Under the pieces are notes generated by a model that saw only the letters and a program-made list of their open reading frames with translations, did no database searches and was not told the DNA's origin. DNA of 64,000 nucleotides from Streptomyces sp. VRA16 Mangrove soil (lineage in GTDB: Bacteria; Actinomycetota; Actinomycetes; Streptomycetales; Streptomycetaceae): positions 868,001 to 932,000 of the forward strand of contig NZ_JAFVLN010000001.1 in NCBI RefSeq assembly GCF_017377775.1. Direction: 5' to 3'. Below are positions 15,499 to 23,874 of this stretch, piece after piece; the stretch's first letter is position 1; each line of letters starts with the position of its first letter. The translations under genes were made by a program, and so were the position numbers.

Positions 15499-17154
15499 AT
15501 GGTCTCCTCCATGGAGCCGACGAGTTCCCGAAACGTCACACAGGCCCGTTCGCGTGTGCCGTATCCGACACTGACCGTGGACCCCGGCGGCCGCATCCTG
15601 TCCTGCGACGACCGCGCCGGAGTCCTGCTCGGCGGCGCCGGCGCGGGCACGCTCCTCGTGGACGCGGCGCCCGCCTGGCTGTCCGACGCGCACAGCGACT
15701 TCCTCCTGCACAGGGACGACGGCGTGCCCGCGGGAGCCTGGGGGCGCCTCGGCGAGCGCACGATGGACGCCCTGCCGAGCCGCCGCGCGGACGGCGCGGT
15801 GACCTGGTGGCTGGTCGACGGCGGCGAGCCGGGGCCGGTCCTGGAGCAGTTGGAGCGCGAGCGGACCCGCTCGCGACTCCTCCAGGAGATCTCCAGCGAA
15901 CTCCTGGCGTCCCTCAACGTGGACCGGTGCATGGAGGTGACCGCCGCCCTGGCGGCGGAGCACCTCGCTGACGCGGCCGTCATCGTCGGCGTCGGCAGCG
16001 GCCGGACCCACCCGGTGACCTGGGCCATCGCCGACGGCAGTGTGACGCAGAGCCGTATCGCCGTGGACGTCGAGGAACTCCCCGGCCTGTCCGAGGCGTT
16101 GCTGGGCTTTCCGCCCGTTCCCTCCCGGTGGATCGATCCGTCGCTGACGCCGTCCTGGGCCATCCCCGAGGGGTTCGCCCGGGACGCGGGCGAGATCGGT
16201 TCGGTGGTGGTGGTCCCTCTGCCCGGACACGGGCTGCCCGCGGGCGCCGTGGTGCTGATGCGGCACAGCAGGGAAGCCGCGTTCACCGAGAGCGAGGAAA
16301 CCTTCGCGCGGCTGTTCGCCACCCGCGCCGGCGCGGCCTTGTCGGCCGCCCGGATCTACGCCGAACAGACCCACATCACCAGCATCCTGATGCGCGAACT
16401 GCTGCCGCCGAAACTGCAGCGGGTGCAGGGCATCGACTTCTCCGGCCGTTACCGCCCGTCGGCGGTGAACGAGCGGGTGGGCGGCGACTTCTACGACGTC
16501 TATCCCGCGGACGACGAGGACGGCGAGGCGTTCGGGGTCCTCGGCGACGTGTGCGGCAAGGGACTGGAAGCCGCGGTCCTGACGGGGAAGATCCGCAACA
16601 CCGTGCACGCGCTGCTGCCCTTCGCCGGCGACCACGCCCGTGTACTGACCCTGCTCAACAGCGCGCTGCTCACCTCGCACCACACACGCTTCGCGACGAT
16701 GGTGCTGGCCTCGGCCGTGCGCAGGGACGGGCAGGTACGCCTGCGCCTCACCAGCGGCGGACATCCCCCGCCCCTCATCGTCCGGGCCGACGGCAGCGTG
16801 GAGGAGGCCAGGACCCGCGGCACCCTGATCGGGGCGCTGCCCCAGGTGACGGTGAGCACCGCGACCGTGGTCCTGCAGCCCGGGGAGACCTGCCTGTTGT
16901 ACTCGGACGGCATCACCGAGGCGCACGGCGGCCCGCTGGGGGATCGCATGTTCGGTGAGGAGCGGCTGCGTTCCGTGCTGAGCGAGTGCGCCGGGCTGCC
17001 GGCCGAGGCCATCACCGAGCGCGTCCACATGGTGGCCTCCCAGTGGGTCGGCGACGGCCCCCACGACGACATGGCGCTCCTGGCGATCACCGCACCACGA
17101 TCCAGCCATCTGACGGCGGTGGACGGACATACTCGGGGCAGGTTCACACCATGA
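15499..17154 (+). CDS. GAF-domain SpoIIE/PP2C phosphatase (RsbU-like)
   Basis: 551 residues. A PAS-like N-terminus is followed by a coiled segment (EQLERERTRSRLLQEISSELL), a GAF domain (about 130-290) and a C-terminal PP2C domain. All metal motifs are intact: VGGDFYDV, GDVCGKG, YSDGITEA and DDMALLAI. Such enzymes dephosphorylate STAS anti-anti-sigma factors in partner switching. The start is uncertain because ATGs at 15499 and 15511 both lack a good ribosome-binding site. The stop overlaps the start of the B12 gene (ATGA), and that gene overlaps a STAS gene, so sensor, phosphatase and antagonist are made together. Confidence 0.9.
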   Translation: MVSSMEPTSSRNVTQARSRVPYPTLTVDPGGRILSCDDRAGVLLGGAGAGTLLVDAAPAWLSDAHSDFLLHRDDGVPAGAWGRLGERTMDALPSRRADGAVTWWLVDGGEPGPVLEQLERERTRSRLLQEISSELLASLNVDRCMEVTAALAAEHLADAAVIVGVGSGRTHPVTWAIADGSVTQSRIAVDVEELPGLSEALLGFPPVPSRWIDPSLTPSWAIPEGFARDAGEIGSVVVVPLPGHGLPAGAVVLMRHSREAAFTESEETFARLFATRAGAALSAARIYAEQTHITSILMRELLPPKLQRVQGIDFSGRYRPSAVNERVGGDFYDVYPADDEDGEAFGVLGDVCGKGLEAAVLTGKIRNTVHALLPFAGDHARVLTLLNSALLTSHHTRFATMVLASAVRRDGQVRLRLTSGGHPPPLIVRADGSVEEARTRGTLIGALPQVTVSTATVVLQPGETCLLYSDGITEAHGGPLGDRMFGEERLRSVLSECAGLPAEAITERVHMVASQWVGDGPHDDMALLAITAPRSSHLTAVDGHTRGRFTP

Positions 17155-18254
17155 CGTCACACGGGACCATCACCGACGAGGCACTGGATTACGGTGCGCT
17201 GCGCGAGGAGTTGTGGAGCGCCGCGATCGGCTGCGACGACGCGCGGGCCGTGGCGCTGGCCCGTGCCACCGTCGGCGAGGGCGAGCCCGCGCAGCGGGCG
17301 GCCGCCGCCGAGCGGGTGCTGCTGGAACTCATCGCGCCCGTGCAGGAACGGGTCGGCCTGCACTGGGCGGCGAACACGATCACGGTCGCGCAGGAGCACG
17401 CGGCGACAGCGATCAACGAACGCTGCATTTCCGCCGTCGCCGACCTGATGGCCGGTGCTCCGGCCGACCCGGCACGCGGCCGGGTGACGGTGGCCTGCGT
17501 CGACGGGGAGTGGCACGCGCTGCCCGCCCGTCTGGTCGCCGAGGTGCTCAGGCTGCGCGGCTGGACCGTCGACTACCTCGGAGCGCAGGTGCCCTCCGAG
17601 CACCTCGTCGCCCACCTGCACCACCGGGTGTCGGACGCGGTCCTGCTCTCCTCCTCGATCCCGACGCACCTGCCCACCGCCCACGCCGCGATCAGCGCCT
17701 GCCAGGCGGCCGGGGTGCCGGTGATGGCCGGAGGCGCGGCGTTCGGCCCGCAAGGGCGGTACGCGCGGCGGATGCGGGCCGCCTGGGCCGCCGACGCCCG
17801 TGGCGCGCACGCCCTGTTGGAGCAGGGGCTGAGGCGACCCTCCGTCGCGGAGGCCGTGCTGCCCGACGTCGATCTGCCGCACCTCAAGGACCAGGAGTAC
17901 ACCCTGGTCAGACAGACCAAGCGGCAGTTGGTCAAGCAGACCCTCGTGGACGTGGAGAACGCGTTCCCGCCGATGCGCGCCTACAGCGCGTACCAGCTGG
18001 AGCGCACGATCGAGGACATCGACCACATCGTCGGCTACCTCGCCACCGCCCTGTACGTCGACGACGCAGGGCTGTTCACCAGGTTCCTCGTGTGGACCGC
18101 CGACATCCTCGCCGCCCGCGGCGTCCCGCCGCGCTGCCTGCTGCCCGTGCTGGACGCCCTGCTGGCACGGCTGGGCGACTTCCCCCGCGCCACGGCCGTC
18201 CTCGCCGAGGCCCGCAAGCTCCTGACCGTCCCCGGCCCCGGAAAGCCCGCATGA
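17151..18254 (+). CDS. Cobalamin-binding photoreceptor-like protein without DNA-binding domain
   Basis: 367 residues. An N-terminal helical cap carries W72 and E82-H83 in exact W-x9-EH spacing (HWAANTITVAQEH), the mark of CarH/LitR-type light-sensing B12 domains. The Rossmann part follows with E120-x-H122 (DGEWHALP) for the lower cobalt ligand. There is no MerR domain in front; instead a C-terminal all-helical region of about 130 residues (RQTKRQLVKQTLVDV to FPRATAVLAEARKLL) that I do not recognise follows. The start overlaps the phosphatase stop and the stop overlaps the STAS start (both ATGA). I infer a light or B12 input into partner switching; binding of AdoB12 rather than methyl-B12 is not proven. 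Confidence 0.88.
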   Translation: MTSHGTITDEALDYGALREELWSAAIGCDDARAVALARATVGEGEPAQRAAAAERVLLELIAPVQERVGLHWAANTITVAQEHAATAINERCISAVADLMAGAPADPARGRVTVACVDGEWHALPARLVAEVLRLRGWTVDYLGAQVPSEHLVAHLHHRVSDAVLLSSSIPTHLPTAHAAISACQAAGVPVMAGGAAFGPQGRYARRMRAAWAADARGAHALLEQGLRRPSVAEAVLPDVDLPHLKDQEYTLVRQTKRQLVKQTLVDVENAFPPMRAYSAYQLERTIEDIDHIVGYLATALYVDDAGLFTRFLVWTADILAARGVPPRCLLPVLDALLARLGDFPRATAVLAEARKLLTVPGPGKPA

Positions 18255-18631
18255 CCCTCTACGCCGCCCTGAACGTCACCACTCTCGGCCTGCGCGACGG
18301 CGTGCTGCGCGTGCGGGTCGCCGGGGCGCTCGACTACGACACCAGCGAGCAGTTGACGCGGCACGTCGCCCAGGAGCTGGAGACGCACCCGGCCGTCCGC
18401 ACGCTGTGCCTGGACTGCACGGAGCTGGGCACCGTCGACTCCATGGGCGTGTCCGTGCTGCTGTCGCTGCGGCGCCGGCTCGACGAACGGGGAGCGGCCC
18501 TGCGCCTCGTCGAGCGCTCCGCGCGCCTGGACCGACTGCTGTCCGTCACGGGCACCTACGAGTACCTCATCGGCGAGGCGACCGGCGAACGGGAGTCGAC
18601 CGCAGCGGATTTCGAGCCCGGCCCGCCCTGA
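18251..18631 (+). CDS. STAS-domain anti-sigma factor antagonist
   Basis: 126 residues of the SpoIIAA/RsbV type: VRVAGALDYDTSEQL at the start, then LCLDCTELGTVDSMGVSVLL with the phosphorylatable Ser64. In this family the dephosphorylated form binds an anti-sigma kinase and releases a stress sigma factor. It is last in a three-gene overlapping operon with a PP2C phosphatase and a B12 sensor. No HATPase anti-sigma kinase or sigma factor partner is adjacent, so the target lies elsewhere in the genome. It converges with the phospholipase-D-like gene 29 bp away. Confidence 0.92.
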   Translation: MTLYAALNVTTLGLRDGVLRVRVAGALDYDTSEQLTRHVAQELETHPAVRTLCLDCTELGTVDSMGVSVLLSLRRRLDERGAALRLVERSARLDRLLSVTGTYEYLIGEATGERESTAADFEPGPP

Positions 18632-18660
18632 GCACCGCCGGCGCCGGCCCCCGGAGCAGC

Positions 18661-19878
18661 TCACAGGAAGTGCCGGATCGCCCGGGTCGTCCGCTCGGCC
18701 GCACGGAAGGCCAACGGCCTGCGGTCCCAGCGGTCGGGCCGGACGCGGATGCTGTGCGTGACGTCGCGCGTGTAGTCGGCGTCGAGCGCGGCGGCGAAAG
18801 CCTCGTCCAGGACCGCGAGCATGACCTCCTCGTCGTGGTCCAGGGACCGGCGGTTGAGGTTCGTGGACCCGACCAGCGCCGCGATCCCGTCGACGGTGAC
18901 GACCTTGCAGTGCAGCATGGTGCGCTGGTACTCGCGTACGACGACCCCTGCGTCCAGCAGGCGCGCGTAGTGGTGGCGGCCGGCGATCCGGCTCACCTGC
19001 TTGTCCGTGTGCGGGCCCGGTACGAGCAACTCGACGGCCACGCCACGCCGCGCCGCGGCGCGGAGCAGATCGACGAAGTAGTCGTCGGGGGAGAAGTAGG
19101 CGGTGGCCAGCCGCAGTCGGTGCTGCGCGGACTCGATCACGACGCGCAGCAGGGTCTGCATGTCCTGCCAGCCGATGCTGGCGGAGCCGCGGACGACCTG
19201 GACGACGGCGTCACCGGCCGGCTCGTGCTCGACGAACCGGTCGTGGCCGTTGAAGAGTTCGTCGTGGCACTCGGCCCAGTTCTGCGCGAACGCCGCGCAG
19301 ATGCCGTCGACGGCGGGCCCGCGCACCTGCACATGCGTATCGCGCCACTCGCCGGGACCACGGGCGTCGCCGCACCATTCCTGCGCGATCCCCACGCCCC
19401 CGGTGAACGCCGTCGTCTCGTCGACGACCAGGACCTTGCGGTGACACCGGTGGTTCTGCTTGAACGGCGACAGCAGCAACGGCTTGCGGAACCAGGCGAC
19501 CTCCACCCCGGCCGCTTCCATCAGGACGAGCAGCTCCTCCTCGATGGTGCGGCTGCCGAAGCCGTCGAGCAGCAGCCGTACGCGCACGCCCGCGCGGGCA
19601 CGGGCGGCGAGCGCGTGGGCGAAGTCGCGGGCCACCTCGCCCCGCCAGTACACGAAGGTCATCATGTCGACGGTGTGCCGGGCGCCGTGTACGGCGGCCA
19701 GCATCGCGGGGAAGATCTCGTCACCGTTGCGCAGCGGCGTCAGCGCGTTCCCCTCGGTCGCGGCGATGCCTATCAGCCGCTCCAGGCGCCGCCGCAGCCG
19801 CTGCCGAGGATCCGGCGCACCCGCTGCGCCGGAGTCTTCGGCGGCGGGACCTGTGGGGGCCTGGATGCTCGTGGTCAC
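18661..19878 (-). CDS. Phospholipase D-family protein, cardiolipin-synthase-like
   Basis: 405 residues starting at GTG 19878. Two HKD motifs are complete: HRKVLVVDETTAFTGG and HCKVVTVDGIAALVGSTN. That is the layout of ClsB-type cardiolipin synthases, which join two phospholipids. The membrane-spanning N-terminus of ClsA is missing, so the protein is cytosolic or peripheral. It lies downstream of the receiver and HTH genes on the same strand (103-bp gap) and may belong to their unit. A nuclease or other phosphodiesterase activity is possible in this superfamily. Confidence 0.88.
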   Translation of the reverse strand: MTTSIQAPTGPAAEDSGAAGAPDPRQRLRRRLERLIGIAATEGNALTPLRNGDEIFPAMLAAVHGARHTVDMMTFVYWRGEVARDFAHALAARARAGVRVRLLLDGFGSRTIEEELLVLMEAAGVEVAWFRKPLLLSPFKQNHRCHRKVLVVDETTAFTGGVGIAQEWCGDARGPGEWRDTHVQVRGPAVDGICAAFAQNWAECHDELFNGHDRFVEHEPAGDAVVQVVRGSASIGWQDMQTLLRVVIESAQHRLRLATAYFSPDDYFVDLLRAAARRGVAVELLVPGPHTDKQVSRIAGRHHYARLLDAGVVVREYQRTMLHCKVVTVDGIAALVGSTNLNRRSLDHDEEVMLAVLDEAFAAALDADYTRDVTHSIRVRPDRWDRRPLAFRAAERTTRAIRHFL

Positions 19879-19981
19879 GATGGCTCCGGGGAACTCGGGG
19901 GCAGGGCCACGACATCCATTGCCCCGTCACGTTCCCTTCACTCCGCCTTTTCGCCGGTGGAGCCGCGGCGACCGCGGAGGG

Positions 19982-20410
19982 TCAGGAGCGGGGCAGCTTG
20001 GCGGCCGTGTCCAGGTAGAACGCGTCGATGCTGCGTACGGCCGCTTCGAAGTCCTCCAGGTTCACCGGCTTGGTGACGTACGCGTTCGCGTGCTGGTGGT
20101 AGGCGTCGGTCACGTCGTCCGGAGCGGCCGAGGTGGTGAGCACGACCACCGGGATGGCGCGCAGATCGGCGTCGTCCTTGAGGATGCGGAGCAGCTCCCT
20201 GCCGTTCATCCGGGGCATGTTGAGGTCCAGCACGATCAGGTCGGGCAGCGGCGTGTCGGGGGAGCGCAGGTGCTCCAGTGCCTCTATGCCGTCCGCGACC
20301 TGGGTGAGGTTGCGGGTGCTGTGCTGGGCGAGCGCGTCCTGGATCAGCAGGGCGTCGGCCAGGTCGTCCTCGACCAGCAGAACGTCGTACGAACGAGAAC
20401 TTGCGATCAT
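19982..20410 (-). CDS. Stand-alone response-regulator receiver protein (Rcp1-like)
   Basis: 142 residues, receiver domain only. The acidic pocket VEDD is near residue 13, the phosphorylated Asp is in VLDLNMP, and the conserved Lys is in YVTKPVN. Single-domain receivers of this sort usually act with phytochrome-type or related histidine kinases. The CHASE3 kinase starts 480 bp away on the other strand. Its ATG overlaps the stop of the HTH gene (ATGA), so the two are coupled. Confidence 0.9.
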   Translation of the reverse strand: MIASSRSYDVLLVEDDLADALLIQDALAQHSTRNLTQVADGIEALEHLRSPDTPLPDLIVLDLNMPRMNGRELLRILKDDADLRAIPVVVLTTSAAPDDVTDAYHQHANAYVTKPVNLEDFEAAVRSIDAFYLDTAAKLPRS

Positions 20411-20772
20411 GGTGTTGCGCTCCGGGGGGAGTGAGGGGGGTACGGGCGGGCCGGTAGCTGGGCGAGTCCCGGCCAGCGGCGGCGCGCCCCCTGACGGCTG
20501 AGGTGTGTCGCTTCGCCGATCTGAGGGTAACCGGCGCCTGCGGCGGCGGCTTCACGGGCTGTCTCACTCTCCAGTGCGGAGACGGCATGCTGAAGGTGGG
20601 TCAGTACGCGCAGCCGGCGCAGTGCGCTGTGGCGCGCCTCGTCACAGTGGTCGTGACCGGGGACGTAACCGACTCTGGGCTCGAGTTCGGCGACGAGAGC
20701 CTGGACGGCCTGGACGGCCAGCTCCTCGAAGACGTGATGTCCAGGGAGTGCTGACGGATCATTTCCTGGCAT
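20407..20772 (-). CDS. Small helix-turn-helix protein of the Streptomyces GYPQIGEA type
   Basis: 121 residues. The centre ETAREAAAAGAGYPQIGEA followed by LSRQGARRRWPGL is a helix-turn-helix found in many short Streptomyces proteins of unknown role. The N-terminal half is predicted helical. There is no ribosome-binding site before the ATG, so a leaderless message is possible. It is co-expressed with the receiver gene by overlap and divergent from the histidine kinase. The palindrome at 20803-20820 lies in the shared promoter region and could be its operator. Confidence 0.75.
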   Translation of the reverse strand: MPGNDPSALPGHHVFEELAVQAVQALVAELEPRVGYVPGHDHCDEARHSALRRLRVLTHLQHAVSALESETAREAAAAGAGYPQIGEATHLSRQGARRRWPGLAQLPARPYPPHSPRSATP

Positions 20773-20802
20773 GCCCGCACCGTAGCGTCAGGCGGTATGC
20801 GA

Positions 20803-20820
20803 CGACAACATGTGTTGTCG
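20803..20820. promoter_or_regulatory. Perfect 18-bp palindromic site in divergent promoter
   Basis: CGACAACA-TG-TGTTGTCG lies 31 bp upstream of the HTH gene start and 71 bp before the kinase start. The symmetry and position suggest an operator shared by both directions. Confidence 0.5.
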
Positions 20821-20890
20821 GGTGCCGTATCGTATCGGGGCCGTCGCCGGTGGCGGCGCGGCTGGTGAAGGTCGAAGGAGCGCACGGAGC

Positions 20891-22474
20891 ATGGACGTTG
20901 GCAGAAGCCGGCGCGGTCCGGCGGGCGCGGCCCGCTGGACGACGCGGCGCTGGCTGACGATCGGGGTCGCGACCAGTGGGGTGCTGCTGCTGGTCCTCGG
21001 GTCGCTGGGCGCCTGGGCGCTCGCCACCACCTCGCGACTGACCGACGAGGTGGTCCGCAACCGGACCCCGGCACTGATCAGCGCGGTACGTCTGGAAGCC
21101 GCGTTGGTGAACCAGGAGACCGGCGTGCGCGGGTACGGACTCAGCGGGCGCCGCGACTTCCTCAAGCCCTACACGCAGGGGCAGGCGGCCGAGACGACCG
21201 CGCTGGAGGCACTGGACCGGCTCGTCGACGGGTCGACGGAGGCCGCGGCCGACCTGCGGACGGTCCGCACCGACGTGCGGGCCTGGCAGGAGCGAGTGGC
21301 GCAGCCCATCGCCGCCGCGTCCGGCCAGGACGCGGTGCGCGTCGCCTCGGACCGGGCCGCCGACGGCAAGCGACTGTTCGACCAGGTGCGTGACGCCCTG
21401 GCGCGGCAGCAGGATCACCTGCGGGACGCGCGCACGCGCGCGGGCGACGACCTGTCCACGGCGCAGCGCCTGCGGACGTGGCTGTTCACCGCCATCGCCC
21501 TGGTGATCGCCGTCATGATGTGCGTCATCTTCTACGCGCTGCGGCGCGGGGTGACCGGCCCGCTGACGCTCCTGGGCGCCGCGGCACGCGAGGTCGGAAG
21601 CGGCCGCTTCGACCGGAAGGTGCCCGCGACCGGACCCGCCGATCTCCAGCAACTGGCGCACGACGTCGAGTCGATGCGCGTACGCCTGGTGGAGGAGCTG
21701 GCGCGCAGCGAGGAGGCGCGCGTGCTCCTGGACCAACAGGCCGAGGAACTGAAGCGTTCGAACGCCGAGCTGGAGCAGTTCGCGTACGTCGCCTCGCACG
21801 ACCTCCAGGAACCGCTGCGGAAGATCTCCAGCTTCACCCAGCTCCTCCAGCGGCGCTACGGCGACAAACTGGACGAACGGGCCGATCAGTACATCGGGTT
21901 CGCCGTCGACGGCGCCAACCGCATGCAGGTCCTCATCAACGACTTGCTCATGTTCTCCCGCGTCGGCCGCGTCCACGACCAGCGGTCGGTGACGCTGGAG
22001 GACTGTCTCGACAGCGCCGTCGACGCGCTGAGCGTCGCCGTGGAGGAATCGGGCGCGCGCATCGAGCACGACGAACTGCCGACCGTGTACGGCGATGCAA
22101 GCCAACTGGGCCTGCTCTTCCAGAACCTGCTGTCCAACGCCATCAAGTTCCGGGCCCCCGGCCGCCCTCCGCGCATCCGCGTCAGCGTGCGCGAGGAGGG
22201 CGACATGTGGCGGTTCACCGTACGGGACAACGGCATAGGCATCGCCCCCGAGTTCCGCGAGAAGGTCTTCGTGATCTTCCAGCGGCTGCACACCCGCGAG
22301 GCCTATCCCGGCACCGGCATAGGCCTGGCGATGTGCAAGAAGACCGTCGAGTTCCACGGCGGCACCATCGGTGTCGACTCCGTCGACGGCGAAGGCACCT
22401 CGATCAGCTTCACGCTTCCCCTGCAACCGTCCGCCCAGACGGCGGCCGACAGCGAAGGATCGCTGCTGCGATGA
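20891..22474 (+). CDS. CHASE3-HAMP sensor histidine kinase
   Basis: 527 residues from ATG 20891 (AAGGAG 11 bases upstream). Membrane segment 1 is at about 21-46. A CHASE3-type sensor region (NQETGVRGYGLSGRRDFL) precedes membrane segment 2 (about 196-218), a HAMP domain and a coiled linker. H303 in ASHDLQEPLRK is the phosphoacceptor; this H-box form is typical of phytochrome-class kinases. The ATPase domain has LLSNAIKF, DNGIGI and GTGIGLAM. The stop overlaps the receiver-PP2C start (ATGA), which makes that fusion the first partner; the stand-alone receiver across the promoter is the second. Confidence 0.93.
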   Translation: MDVGRSRRGPAGAARWTTRRWLTIGVATSGVLLLVLGSLGAWALATTSRLTDEVVRNRTPALISAVRLEAALVNQETGVRGYGLSGRRDFLKPYTQGQAAETTALEALDRLVDGSTEAAADLRTVRTDVRAWQERVAQPIAAASGQDAVRVASDRAADGKRLFDQVRDALARQQDHLRDARTRAGDDLSTAQRLRTWLFTAIALVIAVMMCVIFYALRRGVTGPLTLLGAAAREVGSGRFDRKVPATGPADLQQLAHDVESMRVRLVEELARSEEARVLLDQQAEELKRSNAELEQFAYVASHDLQEPLRKISSFTQLLQRRYGDKLDERADQYIGFAVDGANRMQVLINDLLMFSRVGRVHDQRSVTLEDCLDSAVDALSVAVEESGARIEHDELPTVYGDASQLGLLFQNLLSNAIKFRAPGRPPRIRVSVREEGDMWRFTVRDNGIGIAPEFREKVFVIFQRLHTREAYPGTGIGLAMCKKTVEFHGGTIGVDSVDGEGTSISFTLPLQPSAQTAADSEGSLLR

Positions 22475-23682
22475 CAGCGTTCGACGGTACGTCAGCACTC
22501 TGCCGCATCCTGCTGGTCGAGGACGACGCGGGAGACGCCCTCCTGGTCGAGGAGCTGCTGCTCGACACCGACCTCGACCACGAACTGGCGCACTGTCGCA
22601 CCCTGGGCGAGGCCCGCGAGACGCTCGCGGCGGCGCCCGCCGACTGTGTCCTGCTCGACCTGCACCTGCCCGACGCGTCCGGGGTCGGCGCCGTCACCGC
22701 TCTCCTGAAGGCGGCCGGGGACGCGGCGGTCATCGTGCTCACCGGTCTCGCCGAGTCCCAGGCGGGTGTCGAGGCCCTTGCCGCGGGCGCCCAGGACTAT
22801 CTGGTCAAGGGCAAGGTGGAGCCGGAGCTGCTGCAGCGGGCCGTGCGCTACGCCATGCACCGCAAGCAGGCGGAACGGGCCAACGCCAACCTCCAGGCGG
22901 GCAAGCTGCGCGCGGAGGAGAACGCCCGCCTGGAGCGGGGTCTGCTGCCCGCCCCGATCCTGCGTTCCCCGGAGGTCGTGGCCACCAGCCGCTACTTCCC
23001 CGGGCGGCAACAGGCGCTGCTCGGCGGCGACTTCCTCGACGTGGTGGAGACTTCCGACGGGCAGGTCCACGCCGTCATCGGCGACGTCAGCGGTCACGGC
23101 CCGGACGCGGCAGCGCTCGGCGTGTGCCTGCGCATCGCATGGCGCTCACTGACGCTGGGCGGGCATCGCGGCGCGGAGCTGCTGGACCTGCTGGAGCAGA
23201 TGCACATAGCGGAACGCAGCGCGGACGACCTGTTCACGACCTGCACCCTGATCACCCTGGACCGCACCAGGGGGACCGCCGTCCTGCATCTGGCGGGGCA
23301 CCACGCGCCGCTCCTGACGTCCCACGGGCACACGCGTGAGCTCGCCATCGAGCACGGGGTGGCTCTCGGTATCGCGCCCGGACTGCACAAGTGGCCGGCC
23401 ACCGTGGTCCCGCTGCCGCCCTCCGGCTCGCTGCACCTGTACACGGACGGTCTGGTCGAGGGGCATGTCGACCAGAGCGCCGACCGGCTCGGTGTCGAGG
23501 GGTTGCTCGCCATCATGGACGCGTGCGGCGGCACCGACGCGGGGACCCATCTCGACCGCATCCTCGACGAGGTCCGGATCCGCAACGCGGGCCGCCACAC
23601 GGACGACCTCGCCGTCCTGCGCCTGGACTGGTCCGGCCTGCCGACGGTCCCGGCCCAGCGCGCGCGGTTGGTCGTGCGCTGA
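22471..23682 (+). CDS. Response regulator fused to SpoIIE/PP2C phosphatase
   Basis: 403 residues. Receiver domain at 1-125 (LLVEDDAGDA, LLDLHLP, DYLVKGK), a coiled linker (RKQAERANANLQAGKLRAEENARLE split by hydrophobic positions) and a PP2C domain with complete motifs GGDFLDV, GDVSGHG, YTDGLVEG and TDDLAVLRL. Phosphorylation by the overlapping kinase should switch the phosphatase, as in RssB/RsbP-like relays. The target is expected to be a STAS protein, and the one at 18251 is the nearest candidate. ATGA overlap with the kinase gene shows a two-gene operon. Confidence 0.93.
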   Translation: MTAFDGTSALCRILLVEDDAGDALLVEELLLDTDLDHELAHCRTLGEARETLAAAPADCVLLDLHLPDASGVGAVTALLKAAGDAAVIVLTGLAESQAGVEALAAGAQDYLVKGKVEPELLQRAVRYAMHRKQAERANANLQAGKLRAEENARLERGLLPAPILRSPEVVATSRYFPGRQQALLGGDFLDVVETSDGQVHAVIGDVSGHGPDAAALGVCLRIAWRSLTLGGHRGAELLDLLEQMHIAERSADDLFTTCTLITLDRTRGTAVLHLAGHHAPLLTSHGHTRELAIEHGVALGIAPGLHKWPATVVPLPPSGSLHLYTDGLVEGHVDQSADRLGVEGLLAIMDACGGTDAGTHLDRILDEVRIRNAGRHTDDLAVLRLDWSGLPTVPAQRARLVVR

Positions 23683-23718
23683 TCCACCGTCGGCCGGGAG
23701 CGGCCGATACGTGTCCTC

Positions 23719-23862
23719 GTGTTGGTACGTGACGCGTGCCGGTCCGGTGCTGTTGTGTTGCTGCGTGAGGGGTGCCGGTCCGGTGCTGTCGTGTTGCTGC
23801 GTGACGCGTACTGGTCCGGTGCTGTCGTGTTGGTACGTGGCGCGTGCCGGTCCGGTGCCGTC
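23719..23862. repeat. Four tandem 36-bp repeats
   Basis: Four head-to-tail units at 23719-23754, 23755-23790, 23791-23826 and 23827-23862. Each begins GTGTTG and contains GGTCCGGTGC. Copies differ at a few positions. They fill the gap between the receiver-PP2C gene and the convergent blaI-like gene. The unit length is a multiple of three, giving 12-residue repeats on either strand, but no start signal supports a gene. Confidence 0.9.
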
Positions 23863-23874
23863 GAACCGGAAGGG

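Noticed and set aside
23719..23862. CRISPR array
   Set aside because: The four 36-bp units are directly adjacent with no spacers and no cas genes are near.
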